Origin: Methanobacteriota archaeon
GTDB lineage: Archaea > JAADCQ01 > Methanopyri > Methanopyrales > Methanopyraceae
Direction: 5' to 3'
DNA: 59,640 nt
Assembly: GCA_027064305.1 (NCBI GenBank)
Contig: JAMOPY010000036.1
Coordinates: 1-59,640, forward strand
The position numbers were made by a program, and so were the translations under genes. The notes under the pieces were generated by a model. That model saw only the letters and a program-made list of their open reading frames with translations. It was not told the origin of the DNA and searched no databases. The stretch's first letter is position 1. Each line of letters opens with the position of its first letter. This document shows, one piece after another, positions 1 to 8,469 of the stretch.

Positions 1-368
1 CGGTGGTCTGCGCGTTCGATCTGGAGGCGGCCGGGTGCGGGCTCACCGAGGCCCGGGCCGGGGACGTCGGGATGGAGGTGGTCTCGGCGACCGTCAGCTC
101 GACGACCCGGGCCCGGTACTACCCGGGGGGAGAGGACCTCACGGTGAAGCTCGTCGCCGACGCCCACACCCATCGGATCGTGGGCGCTCAGGCGGTGGGC
201 GGGGAGCGGGTGCGAGAGCGAGTGGACGCGATCGCCCTGGCGATCCGACTGGGAGCGAAGGTGGAGGACCTGCTGTCCTGGGACTACTCGTACTCCCCGC
301 CGGTGGGCCGCGTGGTGGAGCCCTTCTACGAGGCCGCAGAGCGGCTGCGGGAGGAGCTCCGAGGATGA
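1..368 (+). CDS. FAD-dependent pyridine nucleotide-disulfide oxidoreductase, C-terminal fragment (5' end outside window)
   Basis: The frame is open at the window start, so only the last ~121 residues are seen. They match the dimerisation domain of the NADH oxidase / CoA-disulfide reductase branch: an AFDLEAAGCGLTE strand near the start, a KLVADAHTHRIVGAQAVGG strand that is typical of the family, and a closing YSPPVGRVVEPFYEAA segment. The FAD and NAD(P) domains lie upstream, outside the window, so the substrate cannot be judged. The stop overlaps the next start (ATGA), which suggests one transcript with the MgtE-like pair. The family assignment is firm; the exact enzyme is not. Confidence 0.85.
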   Translation, partial: VVCAFDLEAAGCGLTEARAGDVGMEVVSATVSSTTRARYYPGGEDLTVKLVADAHTHRIVGAQAVGGERVRERVDAIALAIRLGAKVEDLLSWDYSYSPPVGRVVEPFYEAAERLREELRG

Positions 369-877
369 ACCCCACCCGTGACCTCCTCGCGGCCCTCTCC
401 TCCCTGGCCGCCCTCGTGGCGATGGAGTCGTTCACCGGGTTCTCCCTGGAAGCGTTGAAGTCGAAGTGGGCCCGCCACCCCGAGCTGCTGGCGATGCTAC
501 CGGCGCTGATGGACTTCCGAGGGAACATCGCCCTGGCCCACTCCTCCCGCATGACGACGGCCGAGCACCTGGGGGACTCCGACCGGGCGGTGGAGAGCAC
601 CGTGGCCGCCCTGCTCGCGAGCCTCCTCATCCCCCCGATCATCGCCCTGGTGACGCGCTGGTCTTACGGCGGCGACCTGGGCACCCTCGTCGCGGTCGCG
701 CTCCTGACGGTGGTCTCGGTGGCCGCGGTGGTGACCCCGGCCACGATCGGCGTGGTGCGGCTCTCCCTCCGGCTGGGCGCGGACCCGGACCGGGTGGCAC
801 CCGCCGTCACGACGGCGCTGTCGGACGTGCTCACGGTCGTCTTCCTGTTCACCCTGTCGGAGGTGATCCTCCTTTGA
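365..877 (+). CDS. MgtE-like (SLC41-type) membrane domain protein, first half
   Basis: A 170-residue polytopic membrane protein whose N-terminal helix is followed by a conserved LPALMDFRGNIALAHSSRM segment. This corresponds to the LPxxxxxxGNxxSQSS signature of MgtE-type divalent cation transporters. It is about half the length of a full membrane unit and lacks the cytosolic N and CBS domains. The ATG overlaps the upstream stop by ATGA. A second, similar half follows immediately, so the two probably pair into one transporter. Mg2+ or another divalent metal is inferred from the family only. Confidence 0.8.
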   Translation: MNPTRDLLAALSSLAALVAMESFTGFSLEALKSKWARHPELLAMLPALMDFRGNIALAHSSRMTTAEHLGDSDRAVESTVAALLASLLIPPIIALVTRWSYGGDLGTLVAVALLTVVSVAAVVTPATIGVVRLSLRLGADPDRVAPAVTTALSDVLTVVFLFTLSEVILL

Positions 878-1386
878 GGCGCGGACTGGTGGGCGCGCTG
901 ACCTCCATGCTCACGGTGTCGGCCCTGCTGGCCGCCTGGAGCTCCTACGTGGGCTCCTTCCTCGCCCGCCTGGAGGCCAAGCTGGAGCACAACCCGGGGC
1001 TGGCCGCCGTGCTCCCCGTGCTCATGGCCGCGACCGGAGCCGCGGCGTCCTCCGTCGGCAGCAGCATCGCCACCCACGTGCACCTCGGCACGGTCAGCGC
1101 CCGCCGGGTCGCGTACGACACCGCCGTCCAGGGGTCCGCCCTGATCCTGGTCACGCTCGCGTACACGCTCGCGGTCACGCTCACGTTCTCCGGCCGATCC
1201 TCCCTGGTGACCACCGTCCTACTCTCCGCGACCCTCACGTACCTGCTCGCGGTACTCGTCGCGGTCATCTCCACCTTCGCGAGCGTGAGGCTGGGGCTCG
1301 ACCCCGACGACGTGGTGGGACCCGTCGTGACGACGGCGGCCGACTCCGCCGGCATCCTGATCACGCTGCTGCTGGCCCCGGGGTAG
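874..1386 (+). CDS. MgtE-like (SLC41-type) membrane domain protein, second half
   Basis: A 170-residue membrane protein, paralogous in layout to its upstream neighbour. It carries the matching signature LPVLMAATGAAASSVGSSIA and about five hydrophobic helices. The TTG start overlaps the upstream TGA (TTGA); a GTG at 889 is an alternative. The tandem of two half-size MgtE domains followed by a PhoU/TrkA-C protein resembles the arrangement in other methanogens, where the soluble protein is thought to gate or sense for the transporter. The ion specificity is not visible. Confidence 0.8.
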   Translation: MRRGLVGALTSMLTVSALLAAWSSYVGSFLARLEAKLEHNPGLAAVLPVLMAATGAAASSVGSSIATHVHLGTVSARRVAYDTAVQGSALILVTLAYTLAVTLTFSGRSSLVTTVLLSATLTYLLAVLVAVISTFASVRLGLDPDDVVGPVVTTAADSAGILITLLLAPG

Positions 1387-1392
1387 GTCTCC

Positions 1393-2028
1393 TTGAGCGG
1401 GGAAGGGAAGGAAGAGGAGGAGAAGGACCTGAAGCGGATTGAGGATATTCTCAAGCGCCGGACCGTCGTCGACCTGCTGATCGAGATGAAGAACCTGGCG
1501 CAGCTCTCCGTGGACCTCTCCTACGCCGTCCTCCTGTCCGGGAGCGAGGAGCTGGCGGACGAGGTGAGCAGGATCGAGTCCCGGCTCGACGAGCTCTCCC
1601 TGGCCCTCCGAGCCAAGCTGGCGCTGGCGGTTCGGAGCGTGGAGGACGTGAAGCGGCTGCTCCCCATCATGGAGCTGGCACAGGCCATGGAGGTGATCAC
1701 CGACGCGGCCAACGATGTCGCCGAGACCGTCGCGATGGGGGCCGAACCCCACCCGATCGTGAAGGAGGCGATCGAGAAGTCCGAGGAGAAGTTCAAGCTG
1801 GTGCGCGTCGAGGAGGGGTCCGAGCTCGACGGCCGCACCCTGGGCGAGCTGAAGCTCGCCAGCGAGACGGGGATGCACGTGGTGGCCATCCGACGGGGAG
1901 AGACCTGGATCGTGGGGCCCGACAAGCACACCGAGATCCGGGCCGGGGACGTGCTCATCGTCCGCGGCCGAGAGGAGGGGTTTAAGCGGCTGAAGCGCCT
2001 CGCCAGGGGAGCCCGCGAGGGTGAGTGA
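1393..2028 (+). CDS. PhoU-domain / TrkA-C (RCK-C) regulatory protein
   Basis: A 211-residue soluble protein. Residues ~10-130 form a helical PhoU-like bundle (acidic, with many Glu-Leu repeats). Residues ~135-205 form a TrkA-C ligand-binding domain ending in the usual IRAGDVLIVRG motif. Such proteins regulate ion channels or transporters through a bound nucleotide or ion. Its place 6 nt after two MgtE-like halves makes it their likely cytosolic regulatory subunit. The TTG start at 1393 is the first in-frame start after the upstream stop. Confidence 0.82.
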   Translation: MSGEGKEEEEKDLKRIEDILKRRTVVDLLIEMKNLAQLSVDLSYAVLLSGSEELADEVSRIESRLDELSLALRAKLALAVRSVEDVKRLLPIMELAQAMEVITDAANDVAETVAMGAEPHPIVKEAIEKSEEKFKLVRVEEGSELDGRTLGELKLASETGMHVVAIRRGETWIVGPDKHTEIRAGDVLIVRGREEGFKRLKRLARGAREGE

Positions 2029-2317
2029 GTGGAGGACCCGGCGCGAGAAGATCATTCAACTCCTGACGGAGTCCCGCGAGCCCCTGACCATCGACGAGAT
2101 CGCCGCCATGGTCGGCGAGGACGACCGGAGGAAGATCATCGAGGACCTGGAACACATCGCCAAGACCGTCCGAAAGGAGGGGAAGCGGCTCCTGATGGAA
2201 CCGGCCCGGTGCAACAAGTGCGGCTACGTGTTCAAGAGCGCCCGCGTTCGACCCCCCTCCCGGTGCCCCCGGTGCAAGTCCGAGTGGATTCAGCCTCCCC
2301 GATTCACCATCCGCTAG
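2021..2317 (+). CDS. HTH/zinc-ribbon predicted transcriptional regulator
   Basis: A 98-residue protein. An N-terminal winged-helix-like segment (residues ~8-60, with PLTIDEIAAMVGE as the likely helix-turn-helix) is followed by a C-terminal zinc ribbon with the pairs CNKCGY and CPRCKSEW. This is the archaeal family known as 'HTH fused to a Zn ribbon' (COG3357). It starts GTG inside the 3' end of the PhoU/TrkA-C gene (8-nt overlap), so it probably ends that operon. Its TAG lies in a CTAG tetramer that is also the stop of the convergent gene. Confidence 0.85.
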   Translation: MSEWRTRREKIIQLLTESREPLTIDEIAAMVGEDDRRKIIEDLEHIAKTVRKEGKRLLMEPARCNKCGYVFKSARVRPPSRCPRCKSEWIQPPRFTIR

Positions 2318-2907
2318 GCCTCCTCCCGGAGCAGACCCAGGTGAAGCTCCAGCCACCCTTCCCCGACGGGCACCCTCAGGTAATCACCCACCACCCGGGC
2401 CCGACCCACCGGCCTCACGCCGGACTCCGACGCCTCCACCACCTCCAGCCGCTCCGTCACCCCGATCATGCGGCCCGGGCGAACGAATCCCAGCGGTCGA
2501 CACCGCGCTCCGTCCACCTCCAGGTAACCCGACTGCAGGTTGAACGCGAGCCGATCCCACCGGATCCAAACGCCGTCCCTCTCCCCGGTCACGACCAGGC
2601 TCTCGTGCGTCCTGACCGTGAAGTTCCGACCGAAAAAGGCCAGGACGTACCGGCCCCCCACCCGCCGGATGTCCAGGTAGACCTCGCCCACCCGCCGGTG
2701 GGGAACCATCGAGGGGACGACGATCCCCCGGCCCACCTTCTGCACCCGAACCGGCTCCACCAGCGCCCCCTCCTCCGCGCGCACGGGCACCGCGTAGTAC
2801 CCGGCCCTCGACCTCACCGTCACCAGGCACATCGTCCGGAATTTCTCCAGCCCCGCCACCCTACCCAACTCCACGTACCCATCGTGGGAGCGCCTCATCA
2901 CCTCCAT
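2314..2907 (-). CDS. Conserved hypothetical protein, mostly beta-strand
   Basis: A 197-residue protein of unrecognised family, rich in alternating hydrophobic residues typical of beta structure, with no signal peptide or membrane helix. I chose ATG 2907, one base after the stop of the upstream gene and preceded by a GGGAG site. The frame stays open to 2976, but that would overlap the neighbour by 68 nt. A short stretch, SGYLEVDG, recurs in the membrane-anchored protein at 41321-42097, so the two may share a domain. Function unknown. Confidence 0.6.
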   Translation of the reverse strand: MEVMRRSHDGYVELGRVAGLEKFRTMCLVTVRSRAGYYAVPVRAEEGALVEPVRVQKVGRGIVVPSMVPHRRVGEVYLDIRRVGGRYVLAFFGRNFTVRTHESLVVTGERDGVWIRWDRLAFNLQSGYLEVDGARCRPLGFVRPGRMIGVTERLEVVEASESGVRPVGRARVVGDYLRVPVGEGWLELHLGLLREEA

Positions 2908-2908
2908 C

Positions 2909-3721
2909 CTACTCCCGATCTCCGGGCCGTCGCACCGCACCGGAGGCTCCTGCACGTTCTCGGGGAGACGCAGCATCCAGCAGCTCCCCCTCGACCTCGA
3001 CGACCCTTTCCACGAGGTCCATCACGATCTCCGAGGTCCTCCCAGACACGACCGCAGGGCTCCAGCTGAACATCCGGTACCCGGAGTTCCTGGACGTCAG
3101 CACGCCCGCCGCCTCCAACGCGTCCAGGAGCCGGGTCCCCAGACTGAACCTGCGCAGGTCGGGGCACAGTCCCCGGAGGATCTCCGTGGCCGACAGGTAC
3201 TCCAGGCGCACCTTCCGCACGTCCCACCTCGCGATCCGACCCAGGACCGCGGACCCCGTCCTTCGCACGAACGCGCGCACGTTCCGCTCCATCTCCTCCG
3301 CCCGCAGCCCCTCGACCGCGGGACACACCCCGTGCGGGGGCCAGGAAGCCAGCTCGTTCCCGCCTCCCCGGTCCGACCTCACGAACTCAACTTCAACCCT
3401 CCGGTGCAGCCTCGAGGGTATGAAGTCCAGGAACACCTGAGAGTACACCAGCAGCCAGGCCTTCCGGACCCTCCTCATCAGCGCGGAGAGCACGTTGTGC
3501 ACCTTCGACCTCATCACGCGCAGCGGGTGCTCGTCCGAGCACCCCACCCACTCGTGCGCCGCCGGCACGTCGATGTGGCGCAGCACCAGCCTCTCCTCCG
3601 ACCCGACCTCGGACGTGATCCCGGAGAGCGAGGACGCGCGCGACGCGTCCAGAACCTCACCGTCCTCCGGGAGCGCCGGGGCGGGATCGTAGCACGGGGG
3701 GCAGACCACGACCCTGAGCAT
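2909..3721 (-). CDS. Hypothetical protein
   Basis: A 270-residue protein I do not recognise. It is basic and arginine-rich, with no clear catalytic motif. The first 20 residues contain a CPPCYDPAPALPEDGEV stretch, which could be a small metal site. ATG 3721 is preferred over the upstream in-frame GTG because it has a purine-rich site (GGGGAGGG) about 6-10 nt upstream and avoids overlapping truA. It lies between truA and another unknown gene on the same strand, so co-transcription is likely. Confidence 0.6.
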   Translation of the reverse strand: MLRVVVCPPCYDPAPALPEDGEVLDASRASSLSGITSEVGSEERLVLRHIDVPAAHEWVGCSDEHPLRVMRSKVHNVLSALMRRVRKAWLLVYSQVFLDFIPSRLHRRVEVEFVRSDRGGGNELASWPPHGVCPAVEGLRAEEMERNVRAFVRRTGSAVLGRIARWDVRKVRLEYLSATEILRGLCPDLRRFSLGTRLLDALEAAGVLTSRNSGYRMFSWSPAVVSGRTSEIVMDLVERVVEVEGELLDAASPRERAGASGAVRRPGDRE

Positions 3722-3725
3722 GCCC

Positions 3726-4487
3726 TCAGCCCTCCCCACCGACCCTTAGTAATAACTTGCCCCCGTGCGGTATTATATCCGTGTGAGGGAACCAGCACTC
3801 GCACTCATCCAGATTGACCTCGCGGTACTCCACCCGCCAGAGCACCAGGCCCTCGGCGGGCAGGCACCGAGGCTTCTCCCCCGGTCCGTACTCGCCCGAC
3901 AGGAGCCGGTCCGCGTCCTCCGGCTCCCGGTGACCCCACCCCACCTCCCACACGAACCCCGCCATCCTCCGCACCATCTCCCACAGAAACCGCTCGGCCC
4001 GCACGCGCAGCACGTGAACCCCGGGCGCCCACTCGACGAGCTCGCACTCCTCGACCCGCACCCTCGGATCACGACCGTCCTCCCGACGGAACGCGGAGAA
4101 ATCGTGCTTCCCCGACAGCCTCCTCGCCGCCTCCTCGGCCGACTCCGGGTCCCTCAGCGGGCCCAGGAAGTACCGATACTCCTTCGCCACGGCGTCCCGC
4201 CTCGGGTCGAAGTCCGGGTTCACCCGAGCGGACGACACCACCCGGATGTCCTCCGGCAGCCGGGCGTTCAGGGCCCCTGGCACCGCCCGCTCGAGCTCGC
4301 CCCTCACCGTCACCACCTGGTACCGCGCGTGGGCCCCGGCGTCGGTCCTCGAGGCGTAGCCGACCAGCTCCAACCCCAGCTCCGACAGCGCGCGCCGCAG
4401 CTCCCCCTCCACCGTGGGCACGTCGGGCTGGTACTGGAACCCGTGGTAGTTGGACCCGTCGTAGGCGACCCGCAGGGCCGCCGGCAC
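3726..4487 (-). CDS. truA: tRNA pseudouridine synthase A
   Basis: A 253-residue member of the TruA family, which isomerises uridines in the anticodon arm of tRNAs. The catalytic aspartate sits in SRTDAGAHA (Asp about residue 49). The N-terminal AYDGSNYHGFQYQP and the later FLWEMVRRMAGF motif are also characteristic. The length is normal for the family. It starts GTG and is separated by a few bases from the upstream AIR-synthase-like gene, on the same strand. Confidence 0.95.
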   Translation of the reverse strand: MPAALRVAYDGSNYHGFQYQPDVPTVEGELRRALSELGLELVGYASRTDAGAHARYQVVTVRGELERAVPGALNARLPEDIRVVSSARVNPDFDPRRDAVAKEYRYFLGPLRDPESAEEAARRLSGKHDFSAFRREDGRDPRVRVEECELVEWAPGVHVLRVRAERFLWEMVRRMAGFVWEVGWGHREPEDADRLLSGEYGPGEKPRCLPAEGLVLWRVEYREVNLDECECWFPHTDIIPHGGKLLLRVGGEG

Positions 4488-4493
4488 CCGGGC

Positions 4494-5396
4494 CTACCCC
4501 GGCGGCTTGTACGGCAACCGCTTGAAAACCTCGATCATCTCCTCCCGGGAGACGAGCTCCCGATCCCCGAACCACACCCCGGGCTCCTCGACGATCTCCC
4601 CCGCCACGGTGAACGGGCAGTCCTCCTCGAACGCGATCTCGGCCGCCCGCTCCACGTCGTCCGGGTGGATGCACACCATGAAAACGCCCAGGTAGCCCGT
4701 CCAGGTGGAGTAAGGCATCGACCGCAGCACGACCCCGCGGCGGGCCTTACCCAGCATCTCCAACAGGTTCCCCAGGATCCCGCCCCGACTGGCGTCCTTG
4801 GCCGCGCTGATGTCGAGCCCCTCCCGGAGGAACCTTAGGAAGGCGTTGAACTTCACCCGGGCCCGCCGCACCCGCTCCCCCACCTCCCCGCGCACCGGCT
4901 CGCCCAGGAAGACCAGCTTGTCACCCGGTCGCGCCGTCCCGTCCGGGATCGGCTCCTCGGCGACGAGTCGGCCGATCACGGTCACGGACACGCACGGGAC
5001 GAGCTCCGGATGGGACTGCGTGTTCCCGCCCAGGATCCGGATCCCCAGCCCCTCCGCCTGCCGGTGCAGGTCCTCGAGGATCTCCTCCGCCTGCTCCTCG
5101 TCCTCCGCCTGCACGGAGTCGAAGGCCACCAGGGGCTCCCCACCCGTCACCACCACGTCCGCGGCCGAGTGAATGATCGCCGTCTTCCGCCCGATCTTCG
5201 CCGGGTACGGCCCCTCCATGTTGATAACCAGGCGCTCGCCGCCCACCTCCAGGACCGTCGCGTCGTCCCCCTGCAGCGGGCCCAGGAGCACCTCCCACTC
5301 CTCCGGGCCCTCCCGGAACAGCCGCCGGCAGAAGTTCGTCTCCTCGATGTGCTCCAGCAGCCGCTCCAGGTCCACCTCCTCCGGGAGCTCGCTCAA
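4494..5396 (-). CDS. AIR synthase-related protein (PurM/SelD/HypE superfamily)
   Basis: A 300-residue protein of the ATP-binding AIR synthase fold. The N-terminal half has the GDDATVLE aspartate motif and the lysine-containing IGRKTAIIHSAADVVVTGG loop. The C-terminal half has the DASRGGILGNLLEML glycine motif. Members include PurM, SelD, HypE, ThiL and methanogen proteins of unknown role. It lacks the Cys/Sec-Lys start of SelD. The closest match I can suggest is the archaeal 'selenophosphate synthetase-related' group or methanogenesis marker 2. The TTG start overlaps the upstream stop (TTGA); GTG 5402 is possible. Confidence 0.75.
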   Translation of the reverse strand: MSELPEEVDLERLLEHIEETNFCRRLFREGPEEWEVLLGPLQGDDATVLEVGGERLVINMEGPYPAKIGRKTAIIHSAADVVVTGGEPLVAFDSVQAEDEEQAEEILEDLHRQAEGLGIRILGGNTQSHPELVPCVSVTVIGRLVAEEPIPDGTARPGDKLVFLGEPVRGEVGERVRRARVKFNAFLRFLREGLDISAAKDASRGGILGNLLEMLGKARRGVVLRSMPYSTWTGYLGVFMVCIHPDDVERAAEIAFEEDCPFTVAGEIVEEPGVWFGDRELVSREEMIEVFKRLPYKPPG

Positions 5397-6568
5397 CCCC
5401 ACACCCCCGCGAGCCTCAGCGCCGTGGGCACGGCGAGCGCGGCGCTGCACACCGACGGATCCACGCCCCTCCTCAGCGCGTAAATCCCTATTCCCGAGCA
5501 GACCAGGCAGAGGCCCAGCGCGCCCGGCCCCCGGCCCGCCGACAGCGCCAGGAGCGCCAGGGTCACGACCACGGTCGCCACCTGGGCGCGGGCCCCGGTC
5601 AGCACCGCCCCGAAGACCCGCGAGGAGCGCACCAGCAACCACGTTCCGACCGGCAGGGTCGCGGCGTACAGGCCGGCGGCCTCCAACGCCTCCCCCCACG
5701 TCATCCCGCCCAGGTGCTCCTGCAGGAACACCGAGGCCCCGCTCCGAGGGTTGCCCAGCGCGTAGAGCGCGACGATGGAGGTGAGGTTGTCGGAGGCGTC
5801 CACCCCGGAGACCACCATGATGTACTCGTCCGCCCGCCGGATCCCCAGCCGCCGTAAGAGGGACACCACGTTCGCCGGCCCCAACCCGGGCAGCAGTCCT
5901 AGCACCACCCCGGTGAGCGTCCCCAGAACGCCGCAGCGGAGCAGGTCAACGCCGGAGACGCGCGGCCTCGCCCGACCCTGCCCCGGGATCTCGGGCCGGT
6001 TCAGCGCGCAGGAGAGCCCGGGACCGACCGCGTAAAACCCGGTCAGCATCGACTCGATCGGCCCCGGAACGTTCATCGAGCCCCACAGCAGGGCCAGGCA
6101 ACCCACGCCCGCGCTGGCCCCGGAGACCACCAGCCCGTCCAGCCCGTTGTCCACCGCCTGGACCCCGATCACCGCGAGCACGAGCGCGGGCACCGCCGGA
6201 CGGAGCGCCCCGTAAACCTTGGGTGCCACCCCGGACAGCGCCAGCACGAGCGGTGCGGTGATCAGGGCCGTCGACAGGGTGCCCAGGGCGGAGAGCCGGG
6301 CGGCCTCCTCCGCCCGGCCGGCGAGCGCGTACCGCTGAAACGGAACCAGCACGGCCGTCGTCGTCTGATCGTCCGGCACGCCCAGAAACATGCTTTCAAG
6401 CTTGGATACCGGGGCGTTGATCGCGGAAGCCGTCACGGCAAACGATAACAGGTCGTCACGACCCACCGGGCCCGGGTCGTACTCCGAGAAGAACGTGTTC
6501 GGGTGCAGCCCTGGAACGTACCCGGAGAGCACGCCGGCCAGCAGTCCTAAGAACGAGCCCCCGAGCAA
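5393..6568 (-). CDS. TctA-like polytopic membrane protein (COG1784)
   Basis: A 391-residue integral membrane protein with roughly ten hydrophobic segments. GYVPGLHPNT near the N terminus and GLLPGLGPANVVSLL in the middle are the duplicated Pro-Gly loops of the TctA / DUF112 fold, known from tripartite tricarboxylate transporters. Archaeal members stand alone, without TctB or TctC, and their substrate is unknown. The TTG start has a GGAGGGG site five bases upstream. Only 17 bp separate it from the divergent gene at 6586. Confidence 0.85.
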   Translation of the reverse strand: MLGGSFLGLLAGVLSGYVPGLHPNTFFSEYDPGPVGRDDLLSFAVTASAINAPVSKLESMFLGVPDDQTTTAVLVPFQRYALAGRAEEAARLSALGTLSTALITAPLVLALSGVAPKVYGALRPAVPALVLAVIGVQAVDNGLDGLVVSGASAGVGCLALLWGSMNVPGPIESMLTGFYAVGPGLSCALNRPEIPGQGRARPRVSGVDLLRCGVLGTLTGVVLGLLPGLGPANVVSLLRRLGIRRADEYIMVVSGVDASDNLTSIVALYALGNPRSGASVFLQEHLGGMTWGEALEAAGLYAATLPVGTWLLVRSSRVFGAVLTGARAQVATVVVTLALLALSAGRGPGALGLCLVCSGIGIYALRRGVDPSVCSAALAVPTALRLAGVWG

Positions 6569-6585
6569 TTAAACCCCTCCGGGGA

Positions 6586-7146
6586 GTGCCGGCCGAGATG
6601 TTGAAGCAGCTCTGGAACTCGTTTGCGGTGGGGATGGGAGCCGCCTGGATCCTGGGCCTGGTGGCCCTGCCGATCGCAACCCTGGGGGCGGTACCCACCC
6701 TACTGCTGCTGCTGACGGCCTCGCTCGTGATAGGGATGTCCGCGTACCGGACCCTCTCCCCCCTCTCGGCGACGATCCGAGGGGCGGGCCTACTGGCGCT
6801 GCTGCTGGTGAACCTGGCCCGACTCCGGTACCCGAACCCCCTCCTGGCGGCCGCCGTGCTGATCCCGCTGTTCTTCATCGACCGACGCTGGTTCCTGGCG
6901 GTCCTGGCCGCGTCCGGACTCGTGCTGATCCTCCGAGCCGTGGTGGAGTTCCACCTGGCGATGATGGAGGTGAACCCGGAGTACCGGGTCCGGGTCGCCT
7001 GGCTGGCCGAGCTCCTCTCCAGGATCTGGAGCGGAACGATGGAGTGGCTTCGGGAGCTCGTAACGGTCTCCCGGGCGCACGGGAGCGAGCTACGCGGCTC
7101 GCTGACGGTCTGGGGGAAGCGGCTGCTCCGGTGGGCGATGAGCTAG
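6586..7146 (+). CDS. Multi-pass membrane protein of unknown function
   Basis: A 186-residue protein with about five predicted membrane helices in residues ~10-125, then a hydrophilic C-terminal tail. I do not recognise the family. GTG 6586 is taken as start; ATG 6598 is an alternative with a weak GAG upstream. The upstream 17 bp also carry the ribosome-binding site of the divergent TctA-like gene, so its promoter must lie inside that gene. It converges on the GlmU-like gene across a gap that appears to hold a C/D-box RNA. Confidence 0.6.
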   Translation: MPAEMLKQLWNSFAVGMGAAWILGLVALPIATLGAVPTLLLLLTASLVIGMSAYRTLSPLSATIRGAGLLALLLVNLARLRYPNPLLAAAVLIPLFFIDRRWFLAVLAASGLVLILRAVVEFHLAMMEVNPEYRVRVAWLAELLSRIWSGTMEWLRELVTVSRAHGSELRGSLTVWGKRLLRWAMS

Positions 7147-7208
7147 GGGCGCGTCCGCGGTCCAATCGTCATCATCGATCAGCAGCGCGGGACGTCGTCA
7201 TCCGCGCC
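7147..7208 (-). ncRNA. Candidate C/D-box guide RNA
   Basis: Read on the minus strand: box C ATGACGA (7201-7195), a 12-nt guide, box D' CTGA, a 3-nt spacer, box C' ATGATGA (7175-7169), an 11-nt guide, and a degenerate box D CGGA (7157-7154). A perfect 7-bp terminal stem (GGGCGCG with CGCGCCC) closes it. Spacings fit archaeal C/D RNAs. Box C overlaps the stop codon of the GlmU-like gene, so the RNA probably shares that transcript or is processed from it. The non-canonical D box is the main weakness. Confidence 0.6.
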
Positions 7209-8469
7209 CGTCCCAGTCCACGAGCACGTCGTCCACCAGCATCTTACCCTCCGGGACGTTCTTACGCACGACCGCGCCCGGGGCCGTGGCCGCGTACGGA
7301 CCGAGCTTCCGACCCGGGAGGATCGAGGTGTTGATCCCTGTCTTCACCCCGTCCCCGAGCACCGCCCCGAACTTCCGGCGACCCGTATCTTCCAGCTCGC
7401 CCTTCACGACCACCCTCACGTTCCGCTCGTCGTGCCGGAGGTTGGCGATCACCGTGCCGGCACCCAGGTTGCACTCGGCCCCGATGACGCTGTCCCCGAC
7501 GTAGGAGAGGTGACTCACGTTCGTGCCCTCCATGACGATCGAGTTCTTGATCTCCACCGCCTGCCCCACGCGCACGTTCCCGACCAGCGTCGTGGCGGGC
7601 CGCACGTAGCAGTTGGGACCCAGCTCGCACCCCGGCCCGATGTACGCGGGCCCCTCCACGACCGTGCCCGGCCTGAGCACGGCACCCTCCGCCACCCACA
7701 CCGGGCCCCGGAGCTCGACGCCCTCCTCCACGACCCCCTCCACCTCCGGCCGGCCCATGACGTTCCTGAGCGCCCACTCGTTCGCGTCCAGCAGGTCCCA
7801 CGGCCGACCCACGTCCAGCCAGTACACGTCCTGCGGAACGCCCTTGACCCCCTCCTCCCGCGCCGCCGCCAGCAGCGCGTCCGTGAGCTCGAACTCGCCC
7901 CTCGGGGACAGCCTCACCTCCTCCAGATACCGCCCGAACTCCGGCTCCAGCACGTACACGCCCGCGTTCGCCAGGTTCGAGGGTGCCTCCCCAGGATCCG
8001 GCTTCTCCACCAGCTCCCGCACGTACCCGTCCTCCAACCTCACCACGCCGAACTCGGAGGGATCGTCCACCTCCACCAGGGCCATCGAGGCGATACCCTC
8101 GTGCTCCTCCACCGTCCGCTCCACGAGCGCGGGATCGAACACCAGGTCACCGTTCGTCACGAGCACGGGCTCGTCCGGATCCACCTCCCGCCACGCCACG
8201 TACACGGCGTGCGCCGTCCCCAGCGGCTCCCCCTGCCTAACGAACGAGAGCTCGACCTCGCCACCCCACCGATCCTCCACGTACCGTTCCACCTCCTCCG
8301 CCCGGTACTCCGTAACCACCACCAGCCGCTCCACACCCACACCCACCAGTGCCTCGATGGAGAAATCGATCAGCCTGCGGTCCGCCACCGGCAGCAGCAC
8401 CTTAGGTCGAGTCCGCGTCAGCGGCCGCATCCGCGTTCCCTCACCGGCGGCGAGCACGACGCCGATCAT
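7198..8469 (-). CDS. glmU: Bifunctional sugar-1-phosphate nucleotidylyltransferase / acetyltransferase (GlmU-like)
   Basis: A 423-residue protein with two domains. Residues 1-230 form a nucleotidyltransferase with the signature LAAGEGTRMRPLTRTRPK. Residues ~250-420 form a left-handed beta-helix acyltransferase with hexapeptide repeats and the HLSYVGDSVIGAECNLGAG motif found in archaeal GlmU-like enzymes. These acetylate GlcN-1-P and make UDP-GlcNAc. ATG 8469 overlaps the stop of the GlmM-like gene (ATGA), so the two consecutive pathway steps are translationally coupled. dTDP-glucose-type activity cannot be excluded. Confidence 0.88.
   Translation of the reverse strand: MIGVVLAAGEGTRMRPLTRTRPKVLLPVADRRLIDFSIEALVGVGVERLVVVTEYRAEEVERYVEDRWGGEVELSFVRQGEPLGTAHAVYVAWREVDPDEPVLVTNGDLVFDPALVERTVEEHEGIASMALVEVDDPSEFGVVRLEDGYVRELVEKPDPGEAPSNLANAGVYVLEPEFGRYLEEVRLSPRGEFELTDALLAAAREEGVKGVPQDVYWLDVGRPWDLLDANEWALRNVMGRPEVEGVVEEGVELRGPVWVAEGAVLRPGTVVEGPAYIGPGCELGPNCYVRPATTLVGNVRVGQAVEIKNSIVMEGTNVSHLSYVGDSVIGAECNLGAGTVIANLRHDERNVRVVVKGELEDTGRRKFGAVLGDGVKTGINTSILPGRKLGPYAATAPGAVVRKNVPEGKMLVDDVLVDWDGRG

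Noticed and set aside
2908..2976. Upstream extension of the 2314-2907 gene to 2976
   Set aside because: It overlaps the neighbouring gene by 68 nt, whereas ATG 2907 follows its stop by one base with a purine-rich site.
4494..5396. AIR-synthase-like gene as selD
   Set aside because: It lacks the Cys/Sec-x-x-Lys motif at the N terminus that SelD needs, so selenophosphate synthesis is not supported despite the selenoprotein in the window.
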